Below, piece after piece: positions 27,068-35,607 of a stretch of 64,000 nt of DNA (position 1 is its first letter; every line of letters starts with the position of its first letter). Source of the stretch: an uncultured Bacteroides sp. GTDB lineage: Bacteria > Bacteroidota > Bacteroidia > Cytophagales > Cyclobacteriaceae. The translations under genes and the position numbers were made by a program. Where the stretch lies: contig CABHOV010000073.1 of assembly GCA_902168185.1 (NCBI GenBank), positions 62,001 to 126,000 of the forward strand, given 5' to 3'. The notes beneath the pieces are model-generated. The model ran no database searches. It was not told the origin of the DNA and saw nothing but the letters and a program-made list of their open reading frames with translations.

Positions 27068-28415
27068 CGTTCAATGCAAATTCGTTTTTACGATACATCC
27101 ATTTACCTTGTGTGAAGTCAGGAAATTCTACCGTTTCACCTCCTAATCGTATTGATGTTTCAGACAAAGGTGTGATGGCGCTCCACGTCACAGCATCATA
27201 TATATCTTGTGGTGTATTTACTTTTCTCTTCACCGCCTCTACAAAAGCATTTAACACAAACCAATCCATACCGCCATGGCCAGCACCCGCTGCATCATTG
27301 CCAAATTTTTTCCAGAGTGGATGATCATATTTATCCAGCCACTCCTGTGCACTTTCCCATTGATGTGCTTCTTTACTTTGTCCTTCTATATAGATTGATT
27401 TGTTTACATCCATCCATATACCATTGGTGCCTTGCACTCGGAAGCCAAGCGAGTACGGTCTGGGTAAATTAGTGTCATGCTCCAATAAAATCGTTTCACC
27501 ATTTGCGCATTTGATCATCGTGGTAACGATGTCCCCCAACTTGAACTTTACTTTTGTATTCGGATGATTTTCTCCACCTACTTTTTTAATATAGTTATGC
27601 AATCCTCTCGCCTTCGATGAATATGAAACGAGTTCAGTGAGACGATTACCACGATTAATATCAATCATCATCGCCACCGGCCCTATACCATGCGTAGGGT
27701 ATAGATCTCCGTTTCTATTTACGGAATGTAGCGTCCGCCAGCTTGCTTCTGAAAAGCCTTTTTCGCCAAATTCGGCACCACCGCCATACGGCTTTTTACC
27801 ATCATTGAATTTTACTTCACGTAAATCATGCTGATAGCCACCTTGCAGATGGATGATCTCACCAAATATATTCTGGCGCACCATGTTTAGTATAGCCATG
27901 ACGTCACGCCTATAGCAAACATTCTCCAGCATCATGAGTGGCATGCCCGTGCGTTCTGATGTATGTACAAGTTGCCAGCACTCTTCTATTGTCATGCCGG
28001 TAATCACTTCGCAGCCTACATACTTTTTTGCATTCATCGCATCGATGCACATGGTAGTATGCAACTCCCACGGAGTAGCGATGATCACGGCATCTATATC
28101 TTTATTCTCCAGTAATTTTTTATAACCGTATGGGCCGTCCATGATAATTTGTGGCATCGGCTTGCCCGCTTGCTTTACGAGTTCTTTACTCATATCAATC
28201 ATACGTTGTTGAACATCGCATAGCGCAATTACTTCAACATCGTTTCTTCGTAAGGCAAGGTCGAGATGATTTTGTCCACGGAGGCCAACACCTATAAATC
28301 CCAGTCTGACTTTTGGATCTTTATCTTTAGAAAAAGCAATAGAGTCGGGAAGCATAGCCAGTCCAACACCGGTAAGCGCTGCCGTTCTGATAAAATCTCT
28401 GCGCGTAGAATTCAT
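27057..28415 (-). CDS. Gfo/Idh/MocA family protein, GH109-like, Tat-exported
   Basis: 452 residues. The N-terminus STRRDFIRTAALTGVGLAML is a twin-arginine export signal, so the protein folds with its NAD in the cytoplasm and is then exported. The Rossmann motif is GFIGVGLRGQNH (about 39-50), followed by ALCDVQ. Length, Tat signal and segments such as GGAEFGEKGFSEASWRTLHS resemble the GH109 family, whose characterised members are NAD-dependent alpha-N-acetylgalactosaminidases. The substrate is inferred by family only. It overlaps a DUF1287 gene, which points to a joint role at the cell envelope. Confidence 0.8.
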   Translation of the reverse strand: MNSTRRDFIRTAALTGVGLAMLPDSIAFSKDKDPKVRLGFIGVGLRGQNHLDLALRRNDVEVIALCDVQQRMIDMSKELVKQAGKPMPQIIMDGPYGYKKLLENKDIDAVIIATPWELHTTMCIDAMNAKKYVGCEVITGMTIEECWQLVHTSERTGMPLMMLENVCYRRDVMAILNMVRQNIFGEIIHLQGGYQHDLREVKFNDGKKPYGGGAEFGEKGFSEASWRTLHSVNRNGDLYPTHGIGPVAMMIDINRGNRLTELVSYSSKARGLHNYIKKVGGENHPNTKVKFKLGDIVTTMIKCANGETILLEHDTNLPRPYSLGFRVQGTNGIWMDVNKSIYIEGQSKEAHQWESAQEWLDKYDHPLWKKFGNDAAGAGHGGMDWFVLNAFVEAVKRKVNTPQDIYDAVTWSAITPLSETSIRLGGETVEFPDFTQGKWMYRKNEFALNDVY

Positions 28416-28535
28416 GATGGTTAGTTTTTGTTTATAAATTCACGAAACAAAATAACCTTTGCAATACATTTTTATATAAATGAAAGTATAAAGACACGGA
28501 AGGGAGCGTGTGAAATATAGCGAGATATTATAATG

Positions 28536-29447
28536 CTATAGATCTTTCATCAGCCAGCTATACAGATCAATCATACTTTTTATATCACGCTTGTGTACTT
28601 TTTCATCTGGCGTGTGTGCGTTGTGTTCTGGCGCACCAACAAAGCACCAATCGAATGGATAAGGAGAAACCTGGAGTTCGCGTCCATCGCTCGATCCCAT
28701 TCCTTCTACTTCTAATTGATAAGGCACTTTGCGTTTCTTTGCTACATCGATAATTTTATTTACAAAAGCTCTACGTGGAATGTTACGATCACGCATCGAA
28801 ATTGCTACGCCTTTGCCATGATCTACACCATCGGAAACCCACGTTATATCAGATATCAATGCCTGCTTTACATTCCATTGCTCATAAATAAATTTAGCAA
28901 GATAAGGCACTGCGCCACCACCATGTTCTTCCCACGTACTGAAAACTATAACACCGTCTTTTAATGTTTCAGCAACTTTAAGTGCATTATAAATTCCAAG
29001 TCTGTTGTCGAGATAAGCGGACTCTATATAGTCTTTGGTATCGCGAAAATTTATTTTATAGGTAAGCTCTGTTCCACGGTCAATCTGTCTTCCGAATTTA
29101 TAGAATGCGTGGTTGTCTTTGTCGAATTCAAGTTCACATTCTATAGGGCCAAAACTGTCTTCACCAACAAGCTTGGTTCCCATCTCTGCATCAGGACTTC
29201 CGATAGGCAACAACTGATTATAGTATCGTACTGTGAAACCGATACTATCCATGTGTGCGAAAATTGCAGTGCGAGGTTTTCCGAATTTTAAAATAATGTT
29301 ATCCTGAAATTCGTCACCATGATAAACGGTTGGTTTGCCTTTCCAATTCTTTTTTTCTTTGGTGATATATTTTAATAAAAATTCCTTCATGCGGATTTCG
29401 TTTCCGGAAGGCGCATGTATTTCGCAGAGTTGTTGAAGTAGTTTCAT
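28536..29447 (-). CDS. M42-like metallo-aminopeptidase
   Basis: 303 residues in the M20/M28/M42 superfamily. Likely metal ligands are the His and Asp of IFAHMDSIG, Asp in YLDNRLGIY, Glu-Glu in STWEEHGGG, Asp in ALISDITW, and a late His in APEHNAHTPDE. The start CEIHAPSGNE is typical of M42/M20 enzymes. No signal peptide, so it is cytoplasmic. A GGAAGTC-type inverted repeat sits just upstream. Confidence 0.8.
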   Translation of the reverse strand: MKLLQQLCEIHAPSGNEIRMKEFLLKYITKEKKNWKGKPTVYHGDEFQDNIILKFGKPRTAIFAHMDSIGFTVRYYNQLLPIGSPDAEMGTKLVGEDSFGPIECELEFDKDNHAFYKFGRQIDRGTELTYKINFRDTKDYIESAYLDNRLGIYNALKVAETLKDGVIVFSTWEEHGGGAVPYLAKFIYEQWNVKQALISDITWVSDGVDHGKGVAISMRDRNIPRRAFVNKIIDVAKKRKVPYQLEVEGMGSSDGRELQVSPYPFDWCFVGAPEHNAHTPDEKVHKRDIKSMIDLYSWLMKDL

Positions 29448-29458
29448 TGTTTGTTAAA

Positions 29459-29532
29459 GGAAGTCTGAAAATTAAAAGTCTGGAAGTTGAAAAGAAAGGG
29501 AATATATAATCCGGATCTTTCGGACTTTCAGA
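29459..29532. repeat. Imperfect inverted repeat of GGAAGTC type
   Basis: The left part (GGAAGTCTGAAA ... AGTCTGGAAG) and right part (CTTTCGGACTTTCAGA) are complementary in blocks: TCTGAAA pairs exactly with TTTCAGA, and AGTCTGGAAG with CTTTCGGACT with two differences. It fills the gap between the M42-like gene and upp. Related wording occurs at 32641-32699 and 45331-45474. Confidence 0.55.
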
Positions 29533-29581
29533 GTTCTTGTGCAACTTTATCCTAAATTTTGATTAGAAAAAAGTGACATCT

Positions 29582-30226
29582 ATGGTTTTTAACCTCAGCG
29601 AACAAAACTCGATAGCAAATCAATTTATTCTTGAGTTGAGAGATAAAAAAATTCAGCAAGACAGGATGCGATTCCGTAAGAACATGGAACGCCTTGGTGA
29701 AATTATGGCGTACGAGGTTTCGAAAAAACTTTCGTATACCACCTGTATTGTTGAAACACCATTGGGAAAATCACGCATTAATGTACTAAAGCAAAACCCG
29801 ATCCTGATTACCATTCTCAGAGCCGGTCTTCCATATTTTCAGGGATTCATTAATTTCTTTGATCAAGCTGAAAGCGGTTTTGTTGGTGCTTATCGAAGAG
29901 AAAGTCTTCACGAGGTAAATATAAAACTCGATTATATTTCAACACCCTATGTGGACGCTCGTGAAGTTATCATGGTCGATCCGATGCTGGCAACGGGAAA
30001 ATCGTTAATGGATTCTATCAAACAGCTTTTGAAAAGAGGCACTCCCAGTCATTTACATATAGTTTCGCTGGTAGCAGCACCCGAGGGAATAAAATTTTTA
30101 GCACAACACATCAGTGTGCCGTACTCGCTCTGGACCTGCGCGATCGATGAACATCTCAATGAACAGTTCTATATTGTACCCGGTCTCGGTGATGCCGGAG
30201 ATTTGAGCTATGGCCCAAAAGTATAG
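29582..30226 (+). CDS. upp: Uracil phosphoribosyltransferase
   Basis: Salvages uracil with PRPP to UMP. About 214 residues with the PRPP loop MVDPMLATGKSL (near 136) and the C-terminal uracil-binding PGLGDAGDLSYG, both diagnostic. The frame opens at a GTG at 29573, but the ATG at 29582 gives the expected N-terminus (MVFNLSEQNS) and I prefer it. It is divergent from the M42-like gene; a membrane-protein gene follows after 50 bases. Confidence 0.93.
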   Translation: MVFNLSEQNSIANQFILELRDKKIQQDRMRFRKNMERLGEIMAYEVSKKLSYTTCIVETPLGKSRINVLKQNPILITILRAGLPYFQGFINFFDQAESGFVGAYRRESLHEVNIKLDYISTPYVDAREVIMVDPMLATGKSLMDSIKQLLKRGTPSHLHIVSLVAAPEGIKFLAQHISVPYSLWTCAIDEHLNEQFYIVPGLGDAGDLSYGPKV

Positions 30227-30276
30227 ATCACAGAAACTAAAAATTCGTAAACACCAATTGTACAACCAGTAAAACC

Positions 30277-30732
30277 ATGTTGGAAGAAATCATCAAGGCA
30301 ATACCGGTTTATCTTTCAAGCATGCTCAAATTTATTTTTGGGCCTATAGGAGGTTATGCTGCAGGGTTAACATTGATCACAACGATACTCGTTACCGTGG
30401 CGGGTATGATGACCGTTGTATTTGCATTTGCCTTCTTTGGTCATTTTATGCGCACGCAAATCATGGATCGTTTCTTTCTGAAGAAGAAAAAATTTTCGGA
30501 GCGTAACAGGAGGTTCGTTACGATCTGGAAGAAATATGGATTACCTGGTGTGGCTGCATTAACGCCCGTAGTGCTAACACCCATTGGCGGCACGTTACTA
30601 GCCATCAGCTTTGGTGCACCACGTAATAAACTGATTCTATATATGTTTATAAGTGCTGCTATATGGTCAGTTATTTTTAGCGGTACAATTTATTTCTTTG
30701 GCAACGAAGTGCTGCCCGAGGTTATTAAGTAA
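30277..30732 (+). CDS. Conserved small membrane protein (COG2426/Sm_multidrug_ex-like)
   Basis: 151 residues with about three to four hydrophobic segments (30-60, 88-115, 118-140). The conserved-looking WKKYGLPGVAALTPVVLTPIG and SFGAPRN resemble small-multidrug-export or SNARE-associated membrane proteins, which share a G-x-x-G re-entrant style. The match is by pattern memory only. Function unknown. It lies between upp and the lipid kinase on the same strand. Confidence 0.6.
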   Translation: MLEEIIKAIPVYLSSMLKFIFGPIGGYAAGLTLITTILVTVAGMMTVVFAFAFFGHFMRTQIMDRFFLKKKKFSERNRRFVTIWKKYGLPGVAALTPVVLTPIGGTLLAISFGAPRNKLILYMFISAAIWSVIFSGTIYFFGNEVLPEVIK

Positions 30733-30798
30733 CAGTACGGTTATATATACAGGCATAATATTTACAATACTGCATTGTGAAATAAAGCCGATACCGAA

Positions 30799-31686
30799 AT
30801 GAAAATTCTGTTTGTAGTAAACCCTGTTTCAGGAGCTACCAGTAATGACAAAGCCATTTTATTTATTCATGAGAAAGCAAGAGAGACCCGTACGGATTTC
30901 AAGTTTTGCTACACCACCGGAGAAAATGACGAGGATGTTATACTCACACAACTAAAAGACTACAAACCTGATCGGGTTGTAGCCTGTGGGGGAGATGGTA
31001 CTGTTCAATTGGTGGCGCGCGTGCTTATGGGGAAAAATGTTCCCATCGCTATACTTCCACTCGGCTCCGCAAATGGACTTGCAACAGCGCTGGGTCTTCC
31101 GCAGGGATTAGAGGATGCCGTAATGTTGAGCATGACTGGTAAAAAAGTTAAACCACTAGATATACTCCGTTTTGATAACAAGCATTACTGTACACACCTT
31201 GCAGATATAGGGATCAATGCGCGCATGGTGAAACGATATACAGAGGAGGGAGGCAGCGGCATGATAGGCTATGCGAAACATCTTGTTCAATCTATAAAAG
31301 AAAGTCCTCTATTGAAATATACTATAAAAACTCCGGAACGCACATATCACAAAGAGGGGTATATGATGGCGTTTGCGAATGCGCACATGTATGGTACCGG
31401 AATTCACATTTCGCAAGGCTCTGTTTCAGATGGCAAATTTGAAATCTGTAACGTAGAACGTGTGGCGCTGGATGACGCTATTAAAGCAGGGCTTACTAAA
31501 TTTAATGTCTTCATCGATAAAAATATGTTCTCGGATGTGATCAGTTGTGCCAAGGCAGAAATAACAATCGATCAGAAAACTGATTTCCAGATTGATGGCG
31601 AGTATATGGGCCAGATAGATCATCTCCATATAGATATACTCCCATCGTATCTGCACATCGTAACGCAGGAGGACAATCGTGAGTAA
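30799..31686 (+). CDS. Diacylglycerol kinase-family lipid kinase (YegS/DgkB-like)
   Basis: 295 residues with the catalytic ACGGDGTVQLVA near 61-72, the early FVVNPVSGA, and LPLGSANGLATAL. These define the DAGK catalytic domain. It phosphorylates a lipid such as diacylglycerol; the exact lipid is not readable. Its stop overlaps the start of the next gene, which encodes a probable lipid phosphatase, so kinase and phosphatase are made as a coupled pair. Confidence 0.88.
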   Translation: MKILFVVNPVSGATSNDKAILFIHEKARETRTDFKFCYTTGENDEDVILTQLKDYKPDRVVACGGDGTVQLVARVLMGKNVPIAILPLGSANGLATALGLPQGLEDAVMLSMTGKKVKPLDILRFDNKHYCTHLADIGINARMVKRYTEEGGSGMIGYAKHLVQSIKESPLLKYTIKTPERTYHKEGYMMAFANAHMYGTGIHISQGSVSDGKFEICNVERVALDDAIKAGLTKFNVFIDKNMFSDVISCAKAEITIDQKTDFQIDGEYMGQIDHLHIDILPSYLHIVTQEDNRE

Positions 31687-32632
31687 GGCATCTCCGATAT
31701 TGTTGAGTTTCTATGCTTTGTCCAATGGAAAATCGGTAATGGCGATTGGACAGCTTACGTATTCTTCATTACGTGATTTTAGTTTTCAGGATTATAGCCG
31801 AAGAAAAACATTTCGCTCTATACTTGCCTTATATCGCACGCGTTTCTTTGACCATAAAGAAATAGAACTTGTTTTCAATACAGGTAGTTATAAAACTGTA
31901 ACAGATGCCTCAGGTTCGTTTTTCCTTACGATTGAAAACATGCCTATAGAAAGTGAATTGATTTCTGTTTTGCTGGAAGACGGACAGCCGGTAAATATAG
32001 TAGAGGGGTTGTATAGCCGTGTTATGCATACTGTGGAGTCTGCGGAGATTATGGTGTCGGATATAGACGACACCCTTTTACATTCCTATATACCGAATAA
32101 GTTGTTGAAATTCCGCACGCTTATGTTCACTGCTGTGGAGGATCGTAAAGCGGTTGTTGAAATGATGGAGGTTGTTCAGGATTTTTTTGCAGCAGGAGTG
32201 GTTCCTTTTTATCTCTCCAACAGCGAGCAGAATCTATACCCTGTTATCTATCGGTTTCTAAGAAACAATGATTTCCCGCGCGGGCCACTGTTCTTAAAAC
32301 AGATGCGACATCTGCGTGACATCTTCAGACGAAAAGACCTGTTAAAACGCGATGTACATAAACTCACTACACTTGAGAAATTGTTGCTCTTTTTCCCAGA
32401 TAAGAAATTTATACTCATTGGCGACAACACACAGAATGATCTGAAGATATACTTGAGCACCGCTCAGAAGTTTCCTCAGAACATCCGCTCCGTTATTATT
32501 CGGAAGGCTATAGCAAGGCCGTTGGATACTATACTCTTCAATGAAGCAGAACAAAAGCTCCAATCGCTGGGCATTGGCTTCTATTATGATAAATCTTTTC
32601 CAAAGGGATTTGAAGTGAAGAAGGTGATGTAG
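31679..32632 (+). CDS. App1-like (DUF2183) lipid phosphatase
   Basis: 317 residues. The haloacid-dehalogenase motif SDIDDTLLHS (near 121), a Ser in FYLSNSEQNLYP, Lys residues and the late IGDNTQND give all four HAD motifs. DUF2183 includes yeast App1, a phosphatidate phosphatase. An N-terminal beta domain precedes it. The start is a GTG at 31679 inside the end of the lipid-kinase gene. It is supported by a strong AGGAGG at 31667-31672, six bases upstream, an unusually good Shine-Dalgarno for this phylum. Pairing with a lipid kinase suggests phosphatidate turnover. Confidence 0.85.
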   Translation: MSKASPILLSFYALSNGKSVMAIGQLTYSSLRDFSFQDYSRRKTFRSILALYRTRFFDHKEIELVFNTGSYKTVTDASGSFFLTIENMPIESELISVLLEDGQPVNIVEGLYSRVMHTVESAEIMVSDIDDTLLHSYIPNKLLKFRTLMFTAVEDRKAVVEMMEVVQDFFAAGVVPFYLSNSEQNLYPVIYRFLRNNDFPRGPLFLKQMRHLRDIFRRKDLLKRDVHKLTTLEKLLLFFPDKKFILIGDNTQNDLKIYLSTAQKFPQNIRSVIIRKAIARPLDTILFNEAEQKLQSLGIGFYYDKSFPKGFEVKKVM

Positions 32633-32640
32633 CGGTAAAG

Positions 32641-32699
32641 TTGGGAGACGGAAAAACGGAAAGATGGGAAGTCAGGGAAGACCGAAAGTCAGGAAAGCC
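32641..32699. repeat. Purine-rich GGAAGTC-type repeat, one arm
   Basis: Repeated short words GACGGAAA, ACGGAAAG, GGGAAGTC, GACCGAAAGTC run in tandem over about 60 bases. No complementary arm is close by. It lies in the convergent gap before sdaA and shares its vocabulary with 29459-29532 and 45331-45474. Confidence 0.55.
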
Positions 32700-32746
32700 T
32701 GATGTTTTGATTTTTTTATGTGCCTGCTCTCTATATATATAACATA

Positions 32747-33658
32747 TTAGAGTTTACTTGTATCCTCATCGGGCAACATCTCGATGGTGTGGATCAATAC
32801 TTTTTTGGCAATGGCTTGTCCTGTTTTTGTGGCGGCTAATCCGCCAAGGGCGGTTTCTTTATAACGCGTCTCCATGCTCGAACCAATTTCACCCATCGCT
32901 TCGATCACTTCATCTACCGGTATAACACTGCTTACATTGGCTAAAGCAATTTGCGCAGAACTGTTTGCAATCGCTGCGGCACTGGCGTTACGAACAACGC
33001 ATGGTATCTCTACTAATCCGGCTACCGGATCGCATACCAAACCCAACATGCATTGCACTGTAATAGCAACACCATTAAAGATCTGATCTATATCTCCACC
33101 CAGGCAGTATATAATTGCTCCAGCACCCATCGCGGCTGCCGTTCCGGTTTCTGCCTGACATCCACCAACGGCTCCGGCAATCGAAGCGCGTTGCTCCATG
33201 ATCAGTGCTATACCTGCTGCGATCAGCATAGCCTCCAGAATTTTTTGGTCTTCTATTTTATGAATGTCTTGTAGAGTATACAGTACACCTGGCATAATTC
33301 CGCTGGCACCGGCAGTAGGGGCTGCAACAATTCTACCCATGCAGGAGTTTACTTCCTTTGCGGCGAGCGCACGTGCAATGAGTTGCTGAAATTCTCTGGA
33401 TAGAACCGGGGTAGGGTAATTATATACTTTCTTCGCTCCGTTATTAATCATACCCGAGCGCGATGTCATATCTTCTTCCAATCCGGTATGGACTGCTTCT
33501 TTCATCACTTGCCATGCGTTGGCAAGGCCTTCCATCGTGTCCTTTTCACTTCTTCCTTTTTGTAAGTGTTCGTACTCCAATACAATCTGGTGAAGCGACA
33601 TGGAATGCTCTACACTGTATTGTTTCCAACTTTCAAATGATTCAAAAAGAAAAGCCAT
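32747..33658 (-). CDS. sdaA: L-serine ammonia-lyase, iron-sulfur type, alpha subunit
   Basis: Deaminates L-serine to pyruvate using a 4Fe-4S cluster. 303 residues corresponding to the catalytic alpha subunit: TSRSGMI, VNSCMGRIVAAPTAGASG, the cluster region VGGCQAETG and GLVCDPVAGLVEIPCVVRNA. The beta subunit (SdaAB) is not next to it, though the two are often adjacent, and the protein is too short to be a fused enzyme. Serine breakdown links to the glycine-cleavage genes in this window. Confidence 0.9.
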   Translation of the reverse strand: MAFLFESFESWKQYSVEHSMSLHQIVLEYEHLQKGRSEKDTMEGLANAWQVMKEAVHTGLEEDMTSRSGMINNGAKKVYNYPTPVLSREFQQLIARALAAKEVNSCMGRIVAAPTAGASGIMPGVLYTLQDIHKIEDQKILEAMLIAAGIALIMEQRASIAGAVGGCQAETGTAAAMGAGAIIYCLGGDIDQIFNGVAITVQCMLGLVCDPVAGLVEIPCVVRNASAAAIANSSAQIALANVSSVIPVDEVIEAMGEIGSSMETRYKETALGGLAATKTGQAIAKKVLIHTIEMLPDEDTSKL

Positions 33659-33807
33659 AAAATGCCGGTTTAGATTTTCGAAGTACGAGGTTTAGAATTG
33701 CATCAGCAAGTTGTGTTATAATTTGAGAACGATTTGAGAGAATAATGAGTTCAAAAAATACGACCGGTATACGGCCGATCAAAACTTATGATTATACTTG
33801 AAGCTAA

Positions 33808-34233
33808 ATGAAAAAGAGCCTTTTTATTTGTCTGTTATGGATCGTGCCTTCTGTGTTTGCACAGGAACAGAATTTCTGGCAAGTGCTGGCACAGGTGGGG
33901 TTCGAAAATAAAAAAGATAAGAACGGGTACGATGTTGAAGTTCCTGTATTCAGTAAACATCTTAAAACTTTTCAGGGAAAGAAAGTAAAGTTGAAGGGAT
34001 ATATCATTCCGCTCGAAGAGATTGGCGGACAGGGTAAATTTATGCTGTCATCCTTGCCCTTCAATCTTTGTTATTTCTGTGGAGCAGCCGGCCCGGAGAC
34101 GGTGGTGGAAGTGGAGGCTGTTGAGAAAATCAAATTCACTACGAAACAGATTGTGATGGAAGGTATACTTATCCTGAATGATAAGGACCCGAATCATCAC
34201 TTATATATATTGAAATCTGCAACCTTGATCTAA
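33808..34233 (+). CDS. Secreted DUF3299-like CxxC protein (paralogue 1)
   Basis: 141 residues with signal peptide MKKSLFICLLWIVPSVFAQ. The body is a small beta-rich domain: KKVKLKGYIIPLEE, then a conserved FMLSSLPFNLCYFCGAAGPE, then VVEVE. The CxFCG pair could bind a metal or form a disulfide. It resembles DUF3299, whose function is unknown. A clear paralogue lies at 41695-42174. It is six bases upstream of an M28 peptidase gene, so the two are co-transcribed. Confidence 0.7.
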   Translation: MKKSLFICLLWIVPSVFAQEQNFWQVLAQVGFENKKDKNGYDVEVPVFSKHLKTFQGKKVKLKGYIIPLEEIGGQGKFMLSSLPFNLCYFCGAAGPETVVEVEAVEKIKFTTKQIVMEGILILNDKDPNHHLYILKSATLI

Positions 34234-34239
34234 ACCTAT

Positions 34240-35607
34240 ATGCGCGTATTTTTAGTATTACTTTTTGGGATGGCCTGCATCCCTGCATTTTCTCAATCCG
34301 CAGATGATTCTGCTATCCGGCAGATTTATAGCGAGGAACTTTCCCGCGGGAGAAGTTACCAGATGCTGGAATATCTTACTACAGAAATTGGTGCACGATT
34401 GAGTGGTTCTCCTTCGGCAGCTGCTGCTGTTGAATGGGGACGTCATGAAATGCAGAATTTTTCTGACTCTGTTTTTCTTCAGCCGGTCATGGTACCACAT
34501 TGGATTCGCGGACAAAAAGAAGTTGCTCGTGTTATCAATTCAAAGAAACGCGGTGTCGTTGAAATGAATGTTTGTGCTCTGGGTATGTCTGTAGGAACTG
34601 GACATGCCGGAGTAACAGGCAATATCGTTGAAGTAAAAACTTTCGATGAACTTAAACAGCTCGGTGAGAAACATATCAAGGGCAAGATTGTATTCTTCAA
34701 TCGTCCGATGGATCCTACCAAGATCAATACATTTGAGGCGTATGGTGGTGCCGTTGAGCAACGCGCGCTTGGTCCATCCGAAGCTGCTAAGTATGGTGCT
34801 ACCGGTGTGATTGTTCGTTCCATGGGATTGAATCAGGAAGATTACCCGCACACAGGCGGACTACGCTATACGCTTAATATTCCAAAACTCCCTGCTATAG
34901 CAATCAGTACAAAGCATGCCGACTTGCTAAGCAAGATTCTGAAGGAAGAAAAAGATATACAGTTTTATTTCGAAACTCATTGTGAGACACTACCCGATGC
35001 TCCATCGTTTAATGTTGTTGCTGAAATAAAGGGTACAGAATTTCCAAATGAAATTATAGTGGTTGGGGGGCATCTTGATTCATGGGATCTCGCGCAAGGC
35101 GCACATGATGATGGTGCTGGCTGTGTGCAGTCCATGGAAGTGTTAAGGCTCTTTAGAGCTATAGGCTATAAACCAAAGCGTACAATTCGCGCTGTACTTT
35201 TTATGAATGAAGAAAATGGTTTGCGTGGCGGACTTGAATATGCGCGTCTGGCAGAGCTTAAGAAAGAAAAACATATAGCGGCTATAGAATCAGATGATGG
35301 AGGGTTTACTCCACGCGGTTTTACAATGACGGCTACTGAGCCTGTGCGCACTAAAATAAAAAGCTGGAAGCCACTATTCGAACCTTATGGCTTGTCTGAT
35401 TTTTCCAATGAAGGTGGAGGCGCAGATATAGGCCCGTTACAACCACAAGGTGTGCCGATCATCGGATTTTTACCAGACTCACAACGTTACTTCGATTACC
35501 ATCACACCAAAGAAGACACACTGGATAAAGTAAGTAAGCGCGAACTTGAACTCGGTGCTGCATCGATGGCCGCACTGGTATATTTGATTGATAAATACGG
35601 TTTGTGA
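34240..35607 (+). CDS. M28 zinc carboxypeptidase/aminopeptidase (carboxypeptidase Q-like)
   Basis: 455 residues with signal peptide MRVFLVLLFGMACIPAFSQ. A PA insert covers about 120-230 (GHAGVTGNIVEV..., KIVFFNRPMD). The M28 core has ligands GGHLDSWD, AHDDGAGC, NEENGLRGG, ESDDGG and DYHHTKEDT, the full H-D-E-D-H set for two zinc ions. The architecture matches carboxypeptidase Q-type peptidases. Secreted or periplasmic. It follows the CxxC protein by six bases and abuts the convergent caspase gene. Confidence 0.9.
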   Translation: MRVFLVLLFGMACIPAFSQSADDSAIRQIYSEELSRGRSYQMLEYLTTEIGARLSGSPSAAAAVEWGRHEMQNFSDSVFLQPVMVPHWIRGQKEVARVINSKKRGVVEMNVCALGMSVGTGHAGVTGNIVEVKTFDELKQLGEKHIKGKIVFFNRPMDPTKINTFEAYGGAVEQRALGPSEAAKYGATGVIVRSMGLNQEDYPHTGGLRYTLNIPKLPAIAISTKHADLLSKILKEEKDIQFYFETHCETLPDAPSFNVVAEIKGTEFPNEIIVVGGHLDSWDLAQGAHDDGAGCVQSMEVLRLFRAIGYKPKRTIRAVLFMNEENGLRGGLEYARLAELKKEKHIAAIESDDGGFTPRGFTMTATEPVRTKIKSWKPLFEPYGLSDFSNEGGGADIGPLQPQGVPIIGFLPDSQRYFDYHHTKEDTLDKVSKRELELGAASMAALVYLIDKYGL

